A stretch of 64,000 nt of DNA from Gordonia phthalatica (GTDB taxonomy: Bacteria > Actinomycetota > Actinomycetes > Mycobacteriales > Mycobacteriaceae). Both the position numbers and the translations under genes were made by a program. Location of the stretch: assembly GCF_001305675.1 (NCBI RefSeq), contig NZ_CP011853.1, positions 1,488,001-1,552,000 of the forward strand. Direction: 5' to 3'. Below the pieces are notes generated by a model, which saw only the letters and a program-made list of their open reading frames with translations, was not told the DNA's origin and did not search any database. Below are positions 24,077-33,533 of this stretch, piece by piece (the stretch's first letter is position 1; each line of letters begins with the position of its first letter).

Positions 24077-25579
24077 GTGACCGCAACTCCGCAGATGCCG
24101 GCCTTCAAGTCCGTCACCGATCGGCCATGGGCCGCGTTGATGGCGCTGTGCGTCGGCTTCTTCATGATCCTGGTCGACATGTCGATCGTCGCGGTGGCGC
24201 AGCCGCAGATCATGCAGGCGCTCGACGCCGACGTCAACCAGATCGTCTGGGTCACCAGCGCCTACCTGCTCACCTATGCGGTCCCGCTGCTGATCGCGGG
24301 TCGGCTCGGCGACAAGATCGGGCCGAAGAAGGTCTACCAGGCCGGTCTGCTGATCTTCACCGCCGCCAGCGTGTGGTGCGGCCTGTCGGACACCATCACC
24401 GCGCTGATCATCGCCCGCGGCGTGCAGGGGCTCGGTGCGGCCCTGATCACCCCGCAGACGATGGCGCTCATCACGCGCATCTTCCCGCCGGAGCGGCGCG
24501 GTGCCGCGATGGGCGTCTGGGGCACCGTCGCCGGCGTCGCCACCCTGGTCGGCCCGCTGCTCGGCGGCATCCTGACCGACTCTTTCGGCTGGGAGTGGAT
24601 CTTCTTCGTCAATCTGCCGGTCGGCCTCGTCGGCCTGGTCCTCGCGGCGATGCTGGTGCCCGACGTCGAGACGCACGACCACCGCTTCGACTGGGTCGGC
24701 GTGGCGCTCTCGGCCGTCGGTCTCTCGGCGCTCGTCTTCGGGATTCAAGAGGGCGAGTCGTACGACTGGGCCGGCTGGATCTGGGGCCTCATCGGTGTCG
24801 GCGTCATCGTGATGGGCCTGTTCCTGGTGTGGGAGGGCAAGGGCAAGGTGGAGCCGCTGGTTCCCCTGTCGCTGTTCCGCGACCGCAACTTCAGCGTCTC
24901 CAACCTCGGCATCGCGTCGATGGGCTTCGCTGTGTCGGGCTCGATGATCCCGATCATGTTCTTCCTCCAGCTGGTCGGCGGCATGACTCCGCTCCGCTCG
25001 GCCCTGGTGATGGTGCCGATGGCGGTCATCACCGGTGTCCTCGCGCCGATCGTCGGACGCATCCTCGACCGCGTCCACCCGCGCAGCGTGGTGGCGCTCG
25101 GCCTCTTCGGATACGCGACCGCCAGCGTCTGGGCCGGATTCATCTTCCGGCCCGAGACGCCGGTGTGGCACCTCCTGCTGCCGACGATGCTGATGGGCGT
25201 CGCGAGCGCCGCCGTGTGGGCGCCGCTCGCCGCGACCGCGACCCGCAATCTGCCGTGGCACCAGGCCGGCGCCGGCGCAGGCGTCTACAACACCACCCGC
25301 GTCATCGGTTCCGTCGTCGGCGCCGCAGGCATCGGCGCCCTGATGATGTCGCGACTGTCGGCGCATCTGCCGGGCGTCGACACCAGCGGTCACGGCGGTG
25401 CCGTCGCCCAGCTGCCCGAGGCGGTGCGCGAACCCTTCGCCCGAGCGATGGGCGAGTCGATCTATCTCGGTGCCGCGATCCTGTTCATCGGTGCGGCCGC
25501 GACGCTGTTCCTCGTCGACCATCGGACGGGGAGGACCTCGGTCGAACCGGAAGGAGCCCAGGCCGACGCCACTGCGTAA
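24077..25579 (+). CDS. MFS drug exporter of the DHA2 (EmrB/QacA) type
   Basis: 500 residues with about 14 hydrophobic segments, the hallmark of the DHA2 proton antiporters. The family motifs are visible: VDMSIVAVAQPQI in helix 1, GRLGDKIGPKKVY in loop 2-3 (motif A), and RGVQGLGAALITPQTMALI followed by GVWGTVAGVATLVGPLLGGI (motif C region). It exports hydrophobic drugs or dyes, or an unknown physiological substrate. I chose GTG at 24077, preceded by GAAAGG; the open frame back to 23687 has no support. Position beside the kgd-linked membrane gene matches the MFS gene Rv1250 in M. tuberculosis. Confidence 0.87.
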   Translation: MTATPQMPAFKSVTDRPWAALMALCVGFFMILVDMSIVAVAQPQIMQALDADVNQIVWVTSAYLLTYAVPLLIAGRLGDKIGPKKVYQAGLLIFTAASVWCGLSDTITALIIARGVQGLGAALITPQTMALITRIFPPERRGAAMGVWGTVAGVATLVGPLLGGILTDSFGWEWIFFVNLPVGLVGLVLAAMLVPDVETHDHRFDWVGVALSAVGLSALVFGIQEGESYDWAGWIWGLIGVGVIVMGLFLVWEGKGKVEPLVPLSLFRDRNFSVSNLGIASMGFAVSGSMIPIMFFLQLVGGMTPLRSALVMVPMAVITGVLAPIVGRILDRVHPRSVVALGLFGYATASVWAGFIFRPETPVWHLLLPTMLMGVASAAVWAPLAATATRNLPWHQAGAGAGVYNTTRVIGSVVGAAGIGALMMSRLSAHLPGVDTSGHGGAVAQLPEAVREPFARAMGESIYLGAAILFIGAAATLFLVDHRTGRTSVEPEGAQADATA

Positions 25580-25681
25580 GCCGGTCGCCGACGGCGCGCG
25601 AGGGGCGCTTGCCCGGTTTTGTCAGAGGTGACTCGTACCATCGCCAGAGACGAGTTGACCACTGGGAGATTGGAGCACGGC

Positions 25682-26974
25682 GTGACCAGACCGGCCTACG
25701 ACGATTCGGCACTCGACGGCACCGCATGTGTCACCGAGCCGCTGTTCGACCTCGAGCCGCTCGCGCTGTTCTCCGTTCCCACATCGGCGGCCGCGCAGCC
25801 GCCCGCCGACGCGGGGACGGCACCCGCCGTCACGTTTCTGCACACCGCGGACTGGCAGCTGGGGATGACCCGGCACTTCCTCGCCGGCGAGGCTCAGCAC
25901 ACCTACAACGCCGCTCGTGAAGACGCGGTCGTGCGGATCGGCACCCTCGCGAAGGAGACCGGAGCCGAGTTCGTCGTCGTCTGCGGCGACGTCTTCGACG
26001 ACCCGCGCGTCTCCACCCGCATCATCCGGCGGACCCTCGACGCGCTGGGCGACTACCCGGTGCCCGTGTACCTGCTGCCCGGCAACCACGACCCGCTCGA
26101 CGCCACGAGCGTCTACTCCTCCAAGGAGTTCAAGGACGCGTGTCCGGCCAACGTCCACGTCCTCACGGAGGCGGGCGTCGTACCGGTGCGCGACGGTGTC
26201 AGCCTGGTCGCCGCCCCGTGGACCACCAAGCGGCCGCTCACCGATCTGGTCAACGACCAACTGGCGAAGCTCGCACCGTCCGACGACATCCGGATCGTCG
26301 TCGGACACGGCGGCGTCGACTCGCTGAGCCCCAACTCCGATCCGTCGATCGTCCGTGCGGCGACCCTCGATGTCGCCGTCGCCTCGCAGCTCGTCGACTA
26401 CGTGGCCCTCGGCGATCGGCATTCGGTCACCTCGGTCGGCGACTCGGGGCGCATCTGGTACTCCGGCGCCCCCGAGGTGACGGCGTTCGATCACGTCGAG
26501 ACCGCGCCCGGGCACGTCCTGGAGGTCACGCTGACCCGCGGTGCGCAGTCGTCGATCGACGTGACCCGACACCGGGTGGGGCAGTGGGCGTTCCGCACGA
26601 TCCGCGAGGACGTCGACGGTGCCGACGACATCGAACGGCTCCGCGGCCTGCTGACGGAGATCGGCGACAAGTCGCGGACCGTGGTGCAGCTCTCGCTGAC
26701 CGGCACCGTCAGCGTCGCCGAGAACGTGATGCTGTCCGACCTGTTGGAGGAGTTCGGCGACCGCTTCGCAGCGCTCACCATCTGGGAACGACACCACGAC
26801 CTGACCGTGGTCTCCGACCCGTCCGACGTCACCGCCCTCGACCTCCAGGGGTACGCCGCGCTTGCCGCCGAAGAACTCGCCGCGCGGGCCGCGTCGACCG
26901 TCGACGAGGCCGACGCCGAAGCCGCACGCTCCGCGCTGGGACTGCTGTACCGACTGTCGGGAGCCGCGCGATGA
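25682..26974 (+). CDS. SbcD/Mre11-like metallophosphoesterase with variant metal-binding motifs
   Basis: 430 residues from GTG at 25682, chosen for the GGAG six bases upstream; earlier starts at 25619 and 25628 exist. A short N-terminal tail of about 50 residues precedes the phosphoesterase core: FLHTADWQLGM (motif I, usually D-x-H, here D-x-Q), VVCGDVFDDPR (motif II), LPGNHDPLD (motif III), VVGHGGVD and VALGDRHSV (where GHxH is usual). The partner gene overlaps by ATGA and encodes a Rad50/SbcC-like ATPase. The pair is therefore probably an SbcCD-like DNA end-processing nuclease, of the divergent actinobacterial type. Altered ligand positions suggest changed metal use. Confidence 0.8.
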   Translation: MTRPAYDDSALDGTACVTEPLFDLEPLALFSVPTSAAAQPPADAGTAPAVTFLHTADWQLGMTRHFLAGEAQHTYNAAREDAVVRIGTLAKETGAEFVVVCGDVFDDPRVSTRIIRRTLDALGDYPVPVYLLPGNHDPLDATSVYSSKEFKDACPANVHVLTEAGVVPVRDGVSLVAAPWTTKRPLTDLVNDQLAKLAPSDDIRIVVGHGGVDSLSPNSDPSIVRAATLDVAVASQLVDYVALGDRHSVTSVGDSGRIWYSGAPEVTAFDHVETAPGHVLEVTLTRGAQSSIDVTRHRVGQWAFRTIREDVDGADDIERLRGLLTEIGDKSRTVVQLSLTGTVSVAENVMLSDLLEEFGDRFAALTIWERHHDLTVVSDPSDVTALDLQGYAALAAEELAARAASTVDEADAEAARSALGLLYRLSGAAR

Positions 26975-29565
26975 GGCTGCACCGACTGCGCGTCGCGAAC
27001 TTCCGCGGCGTCGAGGCCCGGGAGATCGAGTTCGCGGACACCGGCGTCACCGTCATCGAGGGCGACAACGAGGCGGGCAAGTCGTCGATGATGGAGGCCT
27101 TCGACCTCCTGTTGACGACGCAGTCCAGCAGCAAGTCGAAGCACGTGCGCGGCATCCAGCCGTCGGGGCGCGACGTCGGGACCGACGTATGGGCCGACAT
27201 CTCCTGCGGCGCATGGCGCTTCGAGTACGCGAAGCGCTTCAACCGCCAGCCGGAGACCACCCTCACCATCGTCGAGCCCGTCCGCGAGCAGCTCGTCGGT
27301 CGCGAGGCGCACGAGCGCGTCGAGGCGATCCTGGCGGAGTCGCTCGACAAGACGCTGTTCGGTGCGCTCCGGTTGCTGCAGTCCACCGATCCCGCGCTCG
27401 GCGATCTCGCGAACAGCGCTGCGTTGTCCCAGGCACTCGACCGTGCGGCGGGCGAGGCGGAGTCCGACGGCGGGGAGTCGCCGCAGACTCAGGACCTCGT
27501 CGCTGCGGTGACCGCCGAGTACACGAAGTACTACACCCTGAACCAGGGACGGCCGACCGGTGAGTTGGCGCAGGCGACGGACGCTGCGCGCAAGGCTGCG
27601 GCGGCCGTCGCCGAACGCGAGGCGATCCTCGCCGGCGTGCAGGAGGCGGCCGACAGGTTGCCGCGGGTCGCGGAAGCGATCAAGCAGTTGCTGGCGGAGG
27701 AGCGCGACGGCGCCGTCGAGCTGGCGACCGCGAGCGCCGCCGTCGCCGAGGCCGACGGGGTGGGGGAGCAGGTCAAAGCGGCGCGCGCGGTGGTCGAGAC
27801 CAAGCAGATGGCGCATCGGGTCGCCGTCGACGCGGCCAACGAGCGAACCCGGTGCCGTGAACGCCGCGCGACGATGGCGGCGTCCGCGGACCAGACCACC
27901 GCGCGCATCGCCGAGGCACGACGCCTCGCCGCTGCCGCGACCGACGCGGCCGCCGCACTCGCCGCGGAGATCGAGACGTCGTCGGCGAAGCTGGGCCGAC
28001 TGCGCGAGGATCTCGGCGTCGCAGAAACCGCCGTCGTCGTCGCCGCGGATCGCGGGCGACTGACGAGGTTGACGGCGACGCTCGCCGAAGTCGCACGTCT
28101 GCAGCGCGAACTCGCGGAGGCCCGGGAGGCCGCCGCCGCGGTCTCGGTGACCGGCGACGACGTGCGCGAGGCCACGGCGTTGGATCGTGACATCACGACG
28201 CTGACCGCCCGGCTCGACGCCGCCTCCGCGCGAGTGGCGGTGACCCGTCTGGGCGACGGCGACGTGCTTGTCGACGGGACTGATGTCGACGATCGGCTCG
28301 AGGTCGCGGCGTCCGAACTGTCGGTCGTCGAGGTTCCCGGCGTGGCTCGAATCGAAATCCGGCCCGGCGCCGACACAGCCTCGCTGGCGACGGAGCTGGC
28401 CGGGGTACGCAGCCGCGAGACGGAACTGCTGCGACGGTGTGGCGTGCCGAGCCTCGCCGACGTCGCCCCTGCGGCGAATCGTCGTGCGGATGCGCTGCGA
28501 CGGGTGAACGAGTTGGAGCGCGATCTGCAGCGGGAACTCGCCGGGTCGCGTCCCGAGGACCTGGAGCGCCAACGGCTCGACCTCGTCGATCGGGTCCCCG
28601 ACGGCCCCGTCGTCGAAGTCGACGACCCCGCGCCCCTGCGGCAGGCGGAGCGCGACTTGTCCGACCTCATCGCGCGAGCCGAGCGCACGCGCGACGCGAA
28701 GTTGTCGGAGGCGCGCGAGCAGAGCGGCCGCGCCGACGCATTGGAGGAGTCGGGCGCGCGCATCGTCGACGAGGTCGCCGCGCTCGACGCCGAACTCGCC
28801 GCGTCCGAAGGCGAGATCGACGACGAATCGCTGGCGGCGCGAGTGATCGACGCGGCGACTGCTCTCGATGAGGCTCGTGCCGTCTTGGTGAAGCGAACCC
28901 AACGACTCGACCAGCTCGACCTGGCGGGCCTGCAGAACACACTGTCGCACGTCGAGTCGTCGCTCGAGCGGACACGGAAGCAGCTGACAGAGCAGCGCCG
29001 CCTGCGCACCGAGTTCGTCACCAAGCTCGACGTCTGTCGTGCCGACGGCCGCCTGGACGAGCTGTCCGAGGCGATCGCCGAGAACGATGCCGCACAGGCC
29101 CAGTTGAAGCGTGTCTCCGCACGTGCGGCAGGTGCACGGGTCCTCCACGAGACGTTGCAGCAGAAGCGGAACGAGAGTCGCGCCCGGTACGTCGACCCGT
29201 TCACCAGGCGCCTGGAGGAGTTGGCCGCACCGGTCTTCGGCGAGGACGTTCGCTTCCACGTGACCGACGAGTTCGTCATCGCCACCCGCACGCTCGGGGG
29301 AGTGACGGTCGACATCGACGCATTGTCTGCAGGTGCCAAGGAGCAGGTCGGCCTGCTGGCGCGCCTGGCATGCGCGACCCTCATCGACAGTGCCGACGGC
29401 GTCCCGCTGATCCTCGACGACGCGCTCGGGTACACCGATCCGGGGCGTCTGACCTCGATGGCCCAGGTGCTCGGCACTTCCGGTGGTGACGCCCAGATCA
29501 TCGTCCTGACCTGCACACCCGACCGTTACAACGAGGTCGCGGGCGCGAAGCTGATTGCGGTCTGA
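26971..29565 (+). CDS. SbcC/Rad50-like AAA ATPase
   Basis: 864 residues. The N-terminal ATPase half has LRVANFRGVEAREIEF and Walker A EGDNEAGKSSMM (about residues 31-42). The centre, about 200-720, is Ala/Glu/Arg-rich heptad-like sequence expected to form a long coiled coil. The C-terminal half has an SbcC-type signature, ALSAGAKEQVGLLARLA, Walker B GVPLILDDALGYTD and a switch region IIVLTCTP. No CxxC zinc hook is obvious at the coil apex. It is translationally coupled (ATGA) to the SbcD-like gene and probably acts with it in DNA break or hairpin processing. It is shorter than E. coli SbcC, nearer the YhaN-like class. Confidence 0.8.
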   Translation: MRLHRLRVANFRGVEAREIEFADTGVTVIEGDNEAGKSSMMEAFDLLLTTQSSSKSKHVRGIQPSGRDVGTDVWADISCGAWRFEYAKRFNRQPETTLTIVEPVREQLVGREAHERVEAILAESLDKTLFGALRLLQSTDPALGDLANSAALSQALDRAAGEAESDGGESPQTQDLVAAVTAEYTKYYTLNQGRPTGELAQATDAARKAAAAVAEREAILAGVQEAADRLPRVAEAIKQLLAEERDGAVELATASAAVAEADGVGEQVKAARAVVETKQMAHRVAVDAANERTRCRERRATMAASADQTTARIAEARRLAAAATDAAAALAAEIETSSAKLGRLREDLGVAETAVVVAADRGRLTRLTATLAEVARLQRELAEAREAAAAVSVTGDDVREATALDRDITTLTARLDAASARVAVTRLGDGDVLVDGTDVDDRLEVAASELSVVEVPGVARIEIRPGADTASLATELAGVRSRETELLRRCGVPSLADVAPAANRRADALRRVNELERDLQRELAGSRPEDLERQRLDLVDRVPDGPVVEVDDPAPLRQAERDLSDLIARAERTRDAKLSEAREQSGRADALEESGARIVDEVAALDAELAASEGEIDDESLAARVIDAATALDEARAVLVKRTQRLDQLDLAGLQNTLSHVESSLERTRKQLTEQRRLRTEFVTKLDVCRADGRLDELSEAIAENDAAQAQLKRVSARAAGARVLHETLQQKRNESRARYVDPFTRRLEELAAPVFGEDVRFHVTDEFVIATRTLGGVTVDIDALSAGAKEQVGLLARLACATLIDSADGVPLILDDALGYTDPGRLTSMAQVLGTSGGDAQIIVLTCTPDRYNEVAGAKLIAV

Positions 29566-29628
29566 GGAGTCGGCCCGGACTCCGAGCATCACGTGCTCGA
29601 CGGGCGACACCAGCCCCAATGTTGGGGC
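29566..29628 (+). terminator. Cluster of three short hairpins between the SbcC-like gene and tRNA-Arg
   Basis: GGAGTC-GGCCCG-GACTCC (29566-29583), GAGCA...TGCTC (29584-29598) and GCCCCAA-TG-TTGGGGC (29613-29628) stand almost back to back directly after the stop codon at 29563. There is no T-tract. Termination of the upstream operon is the simplest role. Confidence 0.5.
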
Positions 29629-29667
29629 CGTCGCAAGGCATGCGCTAATGTTGCTTTCGCCCAATGA

Positions 29668-29740
29668 GCCCCCCTAGCTCAGGGGATAGAGCGTCTGCCT
29701 CCGGAGCAGAAGGTCGTAGGTTCGAATCCTACGGGGGGCA
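29668..29740 (+). tRNA. tRNA-Arg (anticodon CCG)
   Basis: A complete cloverleaf of 73 bases. The acceptor stem GCCCCCC pairs with GGGGGGC, the discriminator is A, and CCA is not encoded. The anticodon stem TCTGC/GCAGA encloses loop CTCCGGA with anticodon CCG at 29701-29703, reading CGG. The T arm GTAGG-TTCGAAT-CCTAC is canonical. Confidence 0.97.
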
Positions 29741-29812
29741 CCGAGAAAACCGCAGTTCAGAGGAATTCTGGCCTGCGGCTTTCGGTTTCCGTGCCACCTG
29801 CGTGCCCGATCG

Positions 29813-30277
29813 TCAGGGCCGCGGCGGAATCGGCCGAATCCGTCGTCGCTCCAGCACTGTCTCATCGGGGTCGACGAAGCCGAACTGACGGTATAGACCG
29901 TGTGCGTCGTCGGTGTGCAGCAGCCAGCGGAAGTGGACTCCGGGACCGCGTTCGATCATCTCGTCGACGAGCTTCTTGCCGAGCGAGTGACCGCGCGCCG
30001 ACGGAACCACGAAGACGTCGGCCAAATAGGCGACCGTGACACCGTCGGAGATCGCGCGGGCGAACGCGACGAGGTCGCCGGTGGCGGTGTCGATCGCTCC
30101 GACGACGCGCCAGGATCCGTCGATCGCGTTCCGGATGTCGGCGCGACTGCGCCACTTGCCCCAGTAGACGTGATGCGTCAGGAATTCGACGACGGCGTCG
30201 TAGTCGAGGCGGGCGCGGTCGTCGAAGAACTCGAATCGGTCGTCGACCGGCACGGGTGGGGGCGGCGGGGTGGTCAT
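29813..30277 (-). CDS. GNAT-family N-acetyltransferase
   Basis: 154 residues. The acetyl-CoA binding motif A is visible as VFVVPSARGHSLGKKLVDEM (about residues 85-104), preceded by the beta-strand GVTVAYLAD and followed by the C-terminal GLYRQFGFV. The substrate is not predictable. A Pro-rich start (MTTPPPPPVPV) suits ATG at 30277; a longer frame reaching 30388 would overlap the divergent gene. It is divergent from the first of the tandem membrane proteins, with only about 34 bases between starts. Confidence 0.85.
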   Translation of the reverse strand: MTTPPPPPVPVDDRFEFFDDRARLDYDAVVEFLTHHVYWGKWRSRADIRNAIDGSWRVVGAIDTATGDLVAFARAISDGVTVAYLADVFVVPSARGHSLGKKLVDEMIERGPGVHFRWLLHTDDAHGLYRQFGFVDPDETVLERRRIRPIPPRP

Positions 30278-30297
30278 GCCACGATTGTCGCCCACCA

Positions 30298-30303
30298 TAG
30301 AGT
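30298..30303 (+). promoter_or_regulatory. Possible -10 box of membrane array gene I
   Basis: TAGAGT, with a predicted +1 at 30310, two bases before the GTG at 30312. Confidence 0.35.
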
Positions 30304-30311
30304 GGACAGTC

Positions 30312-31664
30312 GTGAAGACGCAGCGGGTGATCGTGGGCACAGTGTCCGCATTGTTCGCCGTGATCTTCGGGATCGCGGCGATCATCACCTCGTCGCGGCC
30401 GGCGCAGATCGACGACGCTCCACGCTGGGTGGCGGTCTTCGCCGTGTTGGTCGGGATCGGTGAGCTGGTGGTCGTCGGGTCGGCGAGAGTGCGGACTCGG
30501 GTTCGACCGCGTGGTTCGCGAGCGTTCGCGGTGCTGACCGGCGGTTTCGGCGTGGCGATGATCCTCGTCGTCGTACTCGGGTGGCGTCAACACGGGCAGC
30601 GGGCGCTCCTGCGGTTCTACGACGAGTACGGTTCGGTGATTCTCAGCTGCGCCGCGGGGATCGCGGCGGGGCTGGCGTTGCTCCTGCTCAGCCCGAGGTG
30701 GGCTGCGTTCCGGCCGGGGAGGGCGGGGGCTGTCGTCGCCGCGGTGACGGCGGTCGTGTGGGCGTCCACGGTGGCACCGCTGACCGTTCTCTATGCGAAT
30801 CCGTGGCACACCGACCTGATACGCGCAGTGCCTCGATCGACGCAGACCGCGGATTCCCCGTATCGGATCGGCTCGGTGTCGGTGAACGTCAGTGTCCTCA
30901 CGTTCCCGGGAGGCTTCGCCATCGCGGAGAACGGTGTGCTGACCGCCTATGACAGCCGCCGCGGAGAGCCCGCGTGGCGCTTCGACTACAGCGAACTCGC
31001 AGGTGGCGGTGTCGCCGAGCTGAGGTCGGCGGGAACCGCGGGTGGTGCCATCGACCTGGTGCTGGACTCGGTCGTGATCACGCTCGCCGCGTCCGACGGT
31101 GAGGTCCTCGGCACGGAACTCACCAGCGAGGACTTGCGTTCGGGCGAACCGTACGACGTCCCCGGCTCCGACGGCCGCCTGACCTTCGGTTACGAGAGCG
31201 GTGCCGTCGACGACGAGGTGTCGATCCGTGATGCGTCCGGATCGCTGCTCGATCAGTTCGGCATCCCGCGGGAGGCCACGGGCGAAGGACATCCGTTCGT
31301 GGTGAAGGGGATCGGCGACACGGTCATCGGCTACTCGTCGTATCGGGCGAACGCGTTGTTCGTTCGGAACATCAGAACTCGGTCCACGACAGAGATCTCG
31401 CTCGCAGGCAGTGATGCGGCGCAGTCCGATCAGCTCGCGAACCTGCCGATCGTCGCCCCCGTCGGGGCGCGGATCTGGGTGGTCGGCGGCCGGGAATCGA
31501 TACGGGTGGATCCGGTGTCCGGCGAAGTCGACCGGGCACCGACGACCTGCCGTCGAGGCGGGAAGGTGATGGGCGTGTGGTCGGTGGGCGACGGTGCCCT
31601 CGCGTGGTGCTGGGGGCGGGACGGTCGGGATGAACTGGCGACGGAGTTCGTCGGCATTCCGTGA
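30312..31664 (+). CDS. Tandem-array membrane protein I with outer repeat domain
   Basis: 450 residues, family not recognised. Five hydrophobic segments occupy about residues 5-165 (for example VIVGTVSALFAVIFGIAAII, AVLTGGFGVAMILVVVLGW and GAVVAAVTAVVWASTVAPL). A polar domain of about 290 residues follows, probably outside the membrane. It contains LTAYDSRRGEPAWRFDYSEL, which resembles one blade of a PQQ-type beta-propeller (AYD-x-TG-x-x-W). The last 45 residues hold two Cys (TTCRRGG and LAWCWG). Three related genes follow in the same orientation. GTG at 30312 is probably near-leaderless. Possible roles, such as envelope sensor or scaffold, are speculation. Confidence 0.7.
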   Translation: MKTQRVIVGTVSALFAVIFGIAAIITSSRPAQIDDAPRWVAVFAVLVGIGELVVVGSARVRTRVRPRGSRAFAVLTGGFGVAMILVVVLGWRQHGQRALLRFYDEYGSVILSCAAGIAAGLALLLLSPRWAAFRPGRAGAVVAAVTAVVWASTVAPLTVLYANPWHTDLIRAVPRSTQTADSPYRIGSVSVNVSVLTFPGGFAIAENGVLTAYDSRRGEPAWRFDYSELAGGGVAELRSAGTAGGAIDLVLDSVVITLAASDGEVLGTELTSEDLRSGEPYDVPGSDGRLTFGYESGAVDDEVSIRDASGSLLDQFGIPREATGEGHPFVVKGIGDTVIGYSSYRANALFVRNIRTRSTTEISLAGSDAAQSDQLANLPIVAPVGARIWVVGGRESIRVDPVSGEVDRAPTTCRRGGKVMGVWSVGDGALAWCWGRDGRDELATEFVGIP

Positions 31665-31752
31665 TCGGCGTTCCCTGCCTCGGCGAATTCTCGGTGCAGC
31701 CCGGTGGAAGTCGGCTGAATGACGACGATTCGGGCCGACGGTACCGGTCCGA

Positions 31753-31758
31753 TAGCCT
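31753..31758 (+). promoter_or_regulatory. Possible -10 box of membrane array gene II
   Basis: TAGCCT, with a predicted +1 at 31765, one base before the ATG at 31766. If real, this broken gene still has its own promoter. Confidence 0.35.
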
Positions 31759-31765
31759 TCGGGCC

Positions 31766-33387
31766 ATGGAGGAGACAGCGGGGGAGACGACCTCGGACGA
31801 GGGCCGTCAAGCAGCGCAGTCGGACGACAAGGACATGCTCGACCATCTCGGTCTCGCCTGGATCAAGAAGCTCGGTTCGTTCGCCGACGTGCTGATCGGC
31901 GTCGGCGTCGCTCTGCTCGCGATGGCGGTCTGGGTCGCGACGATGGTCCTGATCAACGGCACGCCGAACGAATCGCAACACTTCTACGGCACCGGCGGCG
32001 AGACCCGCTTCACCGACATCCGACTGCCGGTCGCCGGCGGTGTGGTGCTCATGGCCGGGCTGGTGATCGTTCTGGTCGCTACGCTGTTCGCCGTCCGGCG
32101 GTCGGCGCCCGATGGGAGGGAGCGCAGCGGGGAACCATCGTCGCCACGGTCAGCGGCGTCGGCGTGATCGTCACCGCGCACTACTTCACCGGACTCCTCT
32201 CCGACCGGACCGACGACTGGGGAACCGAGGGGTCTGGCTACGCCGCCGCGGTACTGGCCTGGGGCTTGGCGATGTTCGGCTTCATCACGACGTTCCTCGC
32301 GGTGTTCTTCCTGGATCGGGAGCGACCGTCCTTCTTCACGCCGGTCGCTGCGCTGATCACCGTGGTCGTCGGGGTTGCGACGATCGGGTTGTCCCCGGTT
32401 GGCGACGGCAGTCTCCGCACCGCACACGGCGAACTGACCGAGCTCGCCGATTCACAGCCCCATGCGGTGCGTGCACCGGGGAGGGTCGTCGACGACCTCA
32501 CGGTCTACACGCCGATCACTCTCGCGGGATATCTGTCCGGGGGCATGGTTCGGACCGCAGAGACCGGGGACAAGACTGCCGACATCGTCATGCACAACTT
32601 CGCGGACTCATCGGTTCGCTGGCGCCTGAAGGTCCCCGGCGACATCTACGACGGACTCTCCATGCGCGCCTATGAAGGCTCTCGGTATCTGGTCGTCACC
32701 ACCCGTATCGGAACGACCTTCACGACCTAAGGGGTGGACGTCTTCACCGGCGACGTCGTGTGGCGTCGACCGGGGCTCCGGTCGACGGAGGACATGCACA
32801 TCATGCGGTCGAAGGAGGTCGAATACCGGCTGCTCGACGTTCCGGACGATCGATTGTCGGTCTCGATGACCGACCTCGCGACCGGTGATGAGGCGTGGCG
32901 CTTCACGACGCCGAGGCTGTGCTCGATCGGCGGGGTCCAAGACCGGCGGCACGCGGTCTTCGCGATCGTGAACTGCGCGGACCAGCAGAGTCGTCTGGTA
33001 GCGATCGACCCGACGACGGGTGCGGCGACGACGGTGGCGGAAGACCGTCAAGGGATGCTCGCCGGACGGGTGGAGCGCGATGCCGACGCGGGCGCCGACG
33101 GCGTGAAGTACAGCGGCGAATATCTGCTTGACGTGGGGGAGTCCCTCGTCGACGCCCGGTCCCAGAAGCCGATCAAGGGATTCCACGGTGCGCTGTGCGA
33201 CGGTGCCGGCGAGTGCCTCGTTCCGTCGTCCGGAGGAAAGAGCGTCGTCTTGCGCTCGCTGACGGGGTCGCATCCGGACGTCGTGTTCCGCGGCGTCGGG
33301 GAGGCTGGCAACCCTGTTGTTCTGCGGGAGTCGGTGGTGTGGGTCGTCGGTGGGGACAACGGTCGGACCGTGGTCATCGGAGACTGA
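31766..33387 (+). pseudogene. Tandem-array membrane protein II, broken by a frameshift and a stop
   Basis: The gene starts at ATG 31766 (MEETAGETTSDEG) and encodes the first two membrane segments. The frame changes near 32095-32125: the conserved sequence continues in another frame as RGTIVATVSGVGVIVTAHYF and runs through further membrane segments and the start of the outer domain. At 32728-32730 it meets an in-frame TAA after IGTTFTT. The sequence resumes in the same frame with GVDVFTGDVVWRRPG, the blade-like motif of the paralogs, and runs to a stop at 33387. So at least two lesions separate it from an intact reading frame of about 540 codons. The three neighbours are intact, which argues against poor sequence quality. 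Confidence 0.75.
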
Positions 33388-33533
33388 CGGACCGGCGCGA
33401 CGTCGACGGTTCGCGGCCAGATCGCGCAGCCTCGCGTCGTCGCGGGCGGTGTCTTCGTTCCGCCGTACGACACGACTGGCTCATCGGACGACGACGGTGC
33501 ACGCACCGGTCTGTTCCTTCCGGAGGTGAAGTG

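Noticed and set aside
26491..29664. A 1057-codon minus-strand open frame opposite the SbcC-like gene
   Set aside because: It is the shadow of a high-GC coding strand: no recognisable domains, low-complexity Arg/Gly/Val composition, and the plus strand has clear ATPase motifs.
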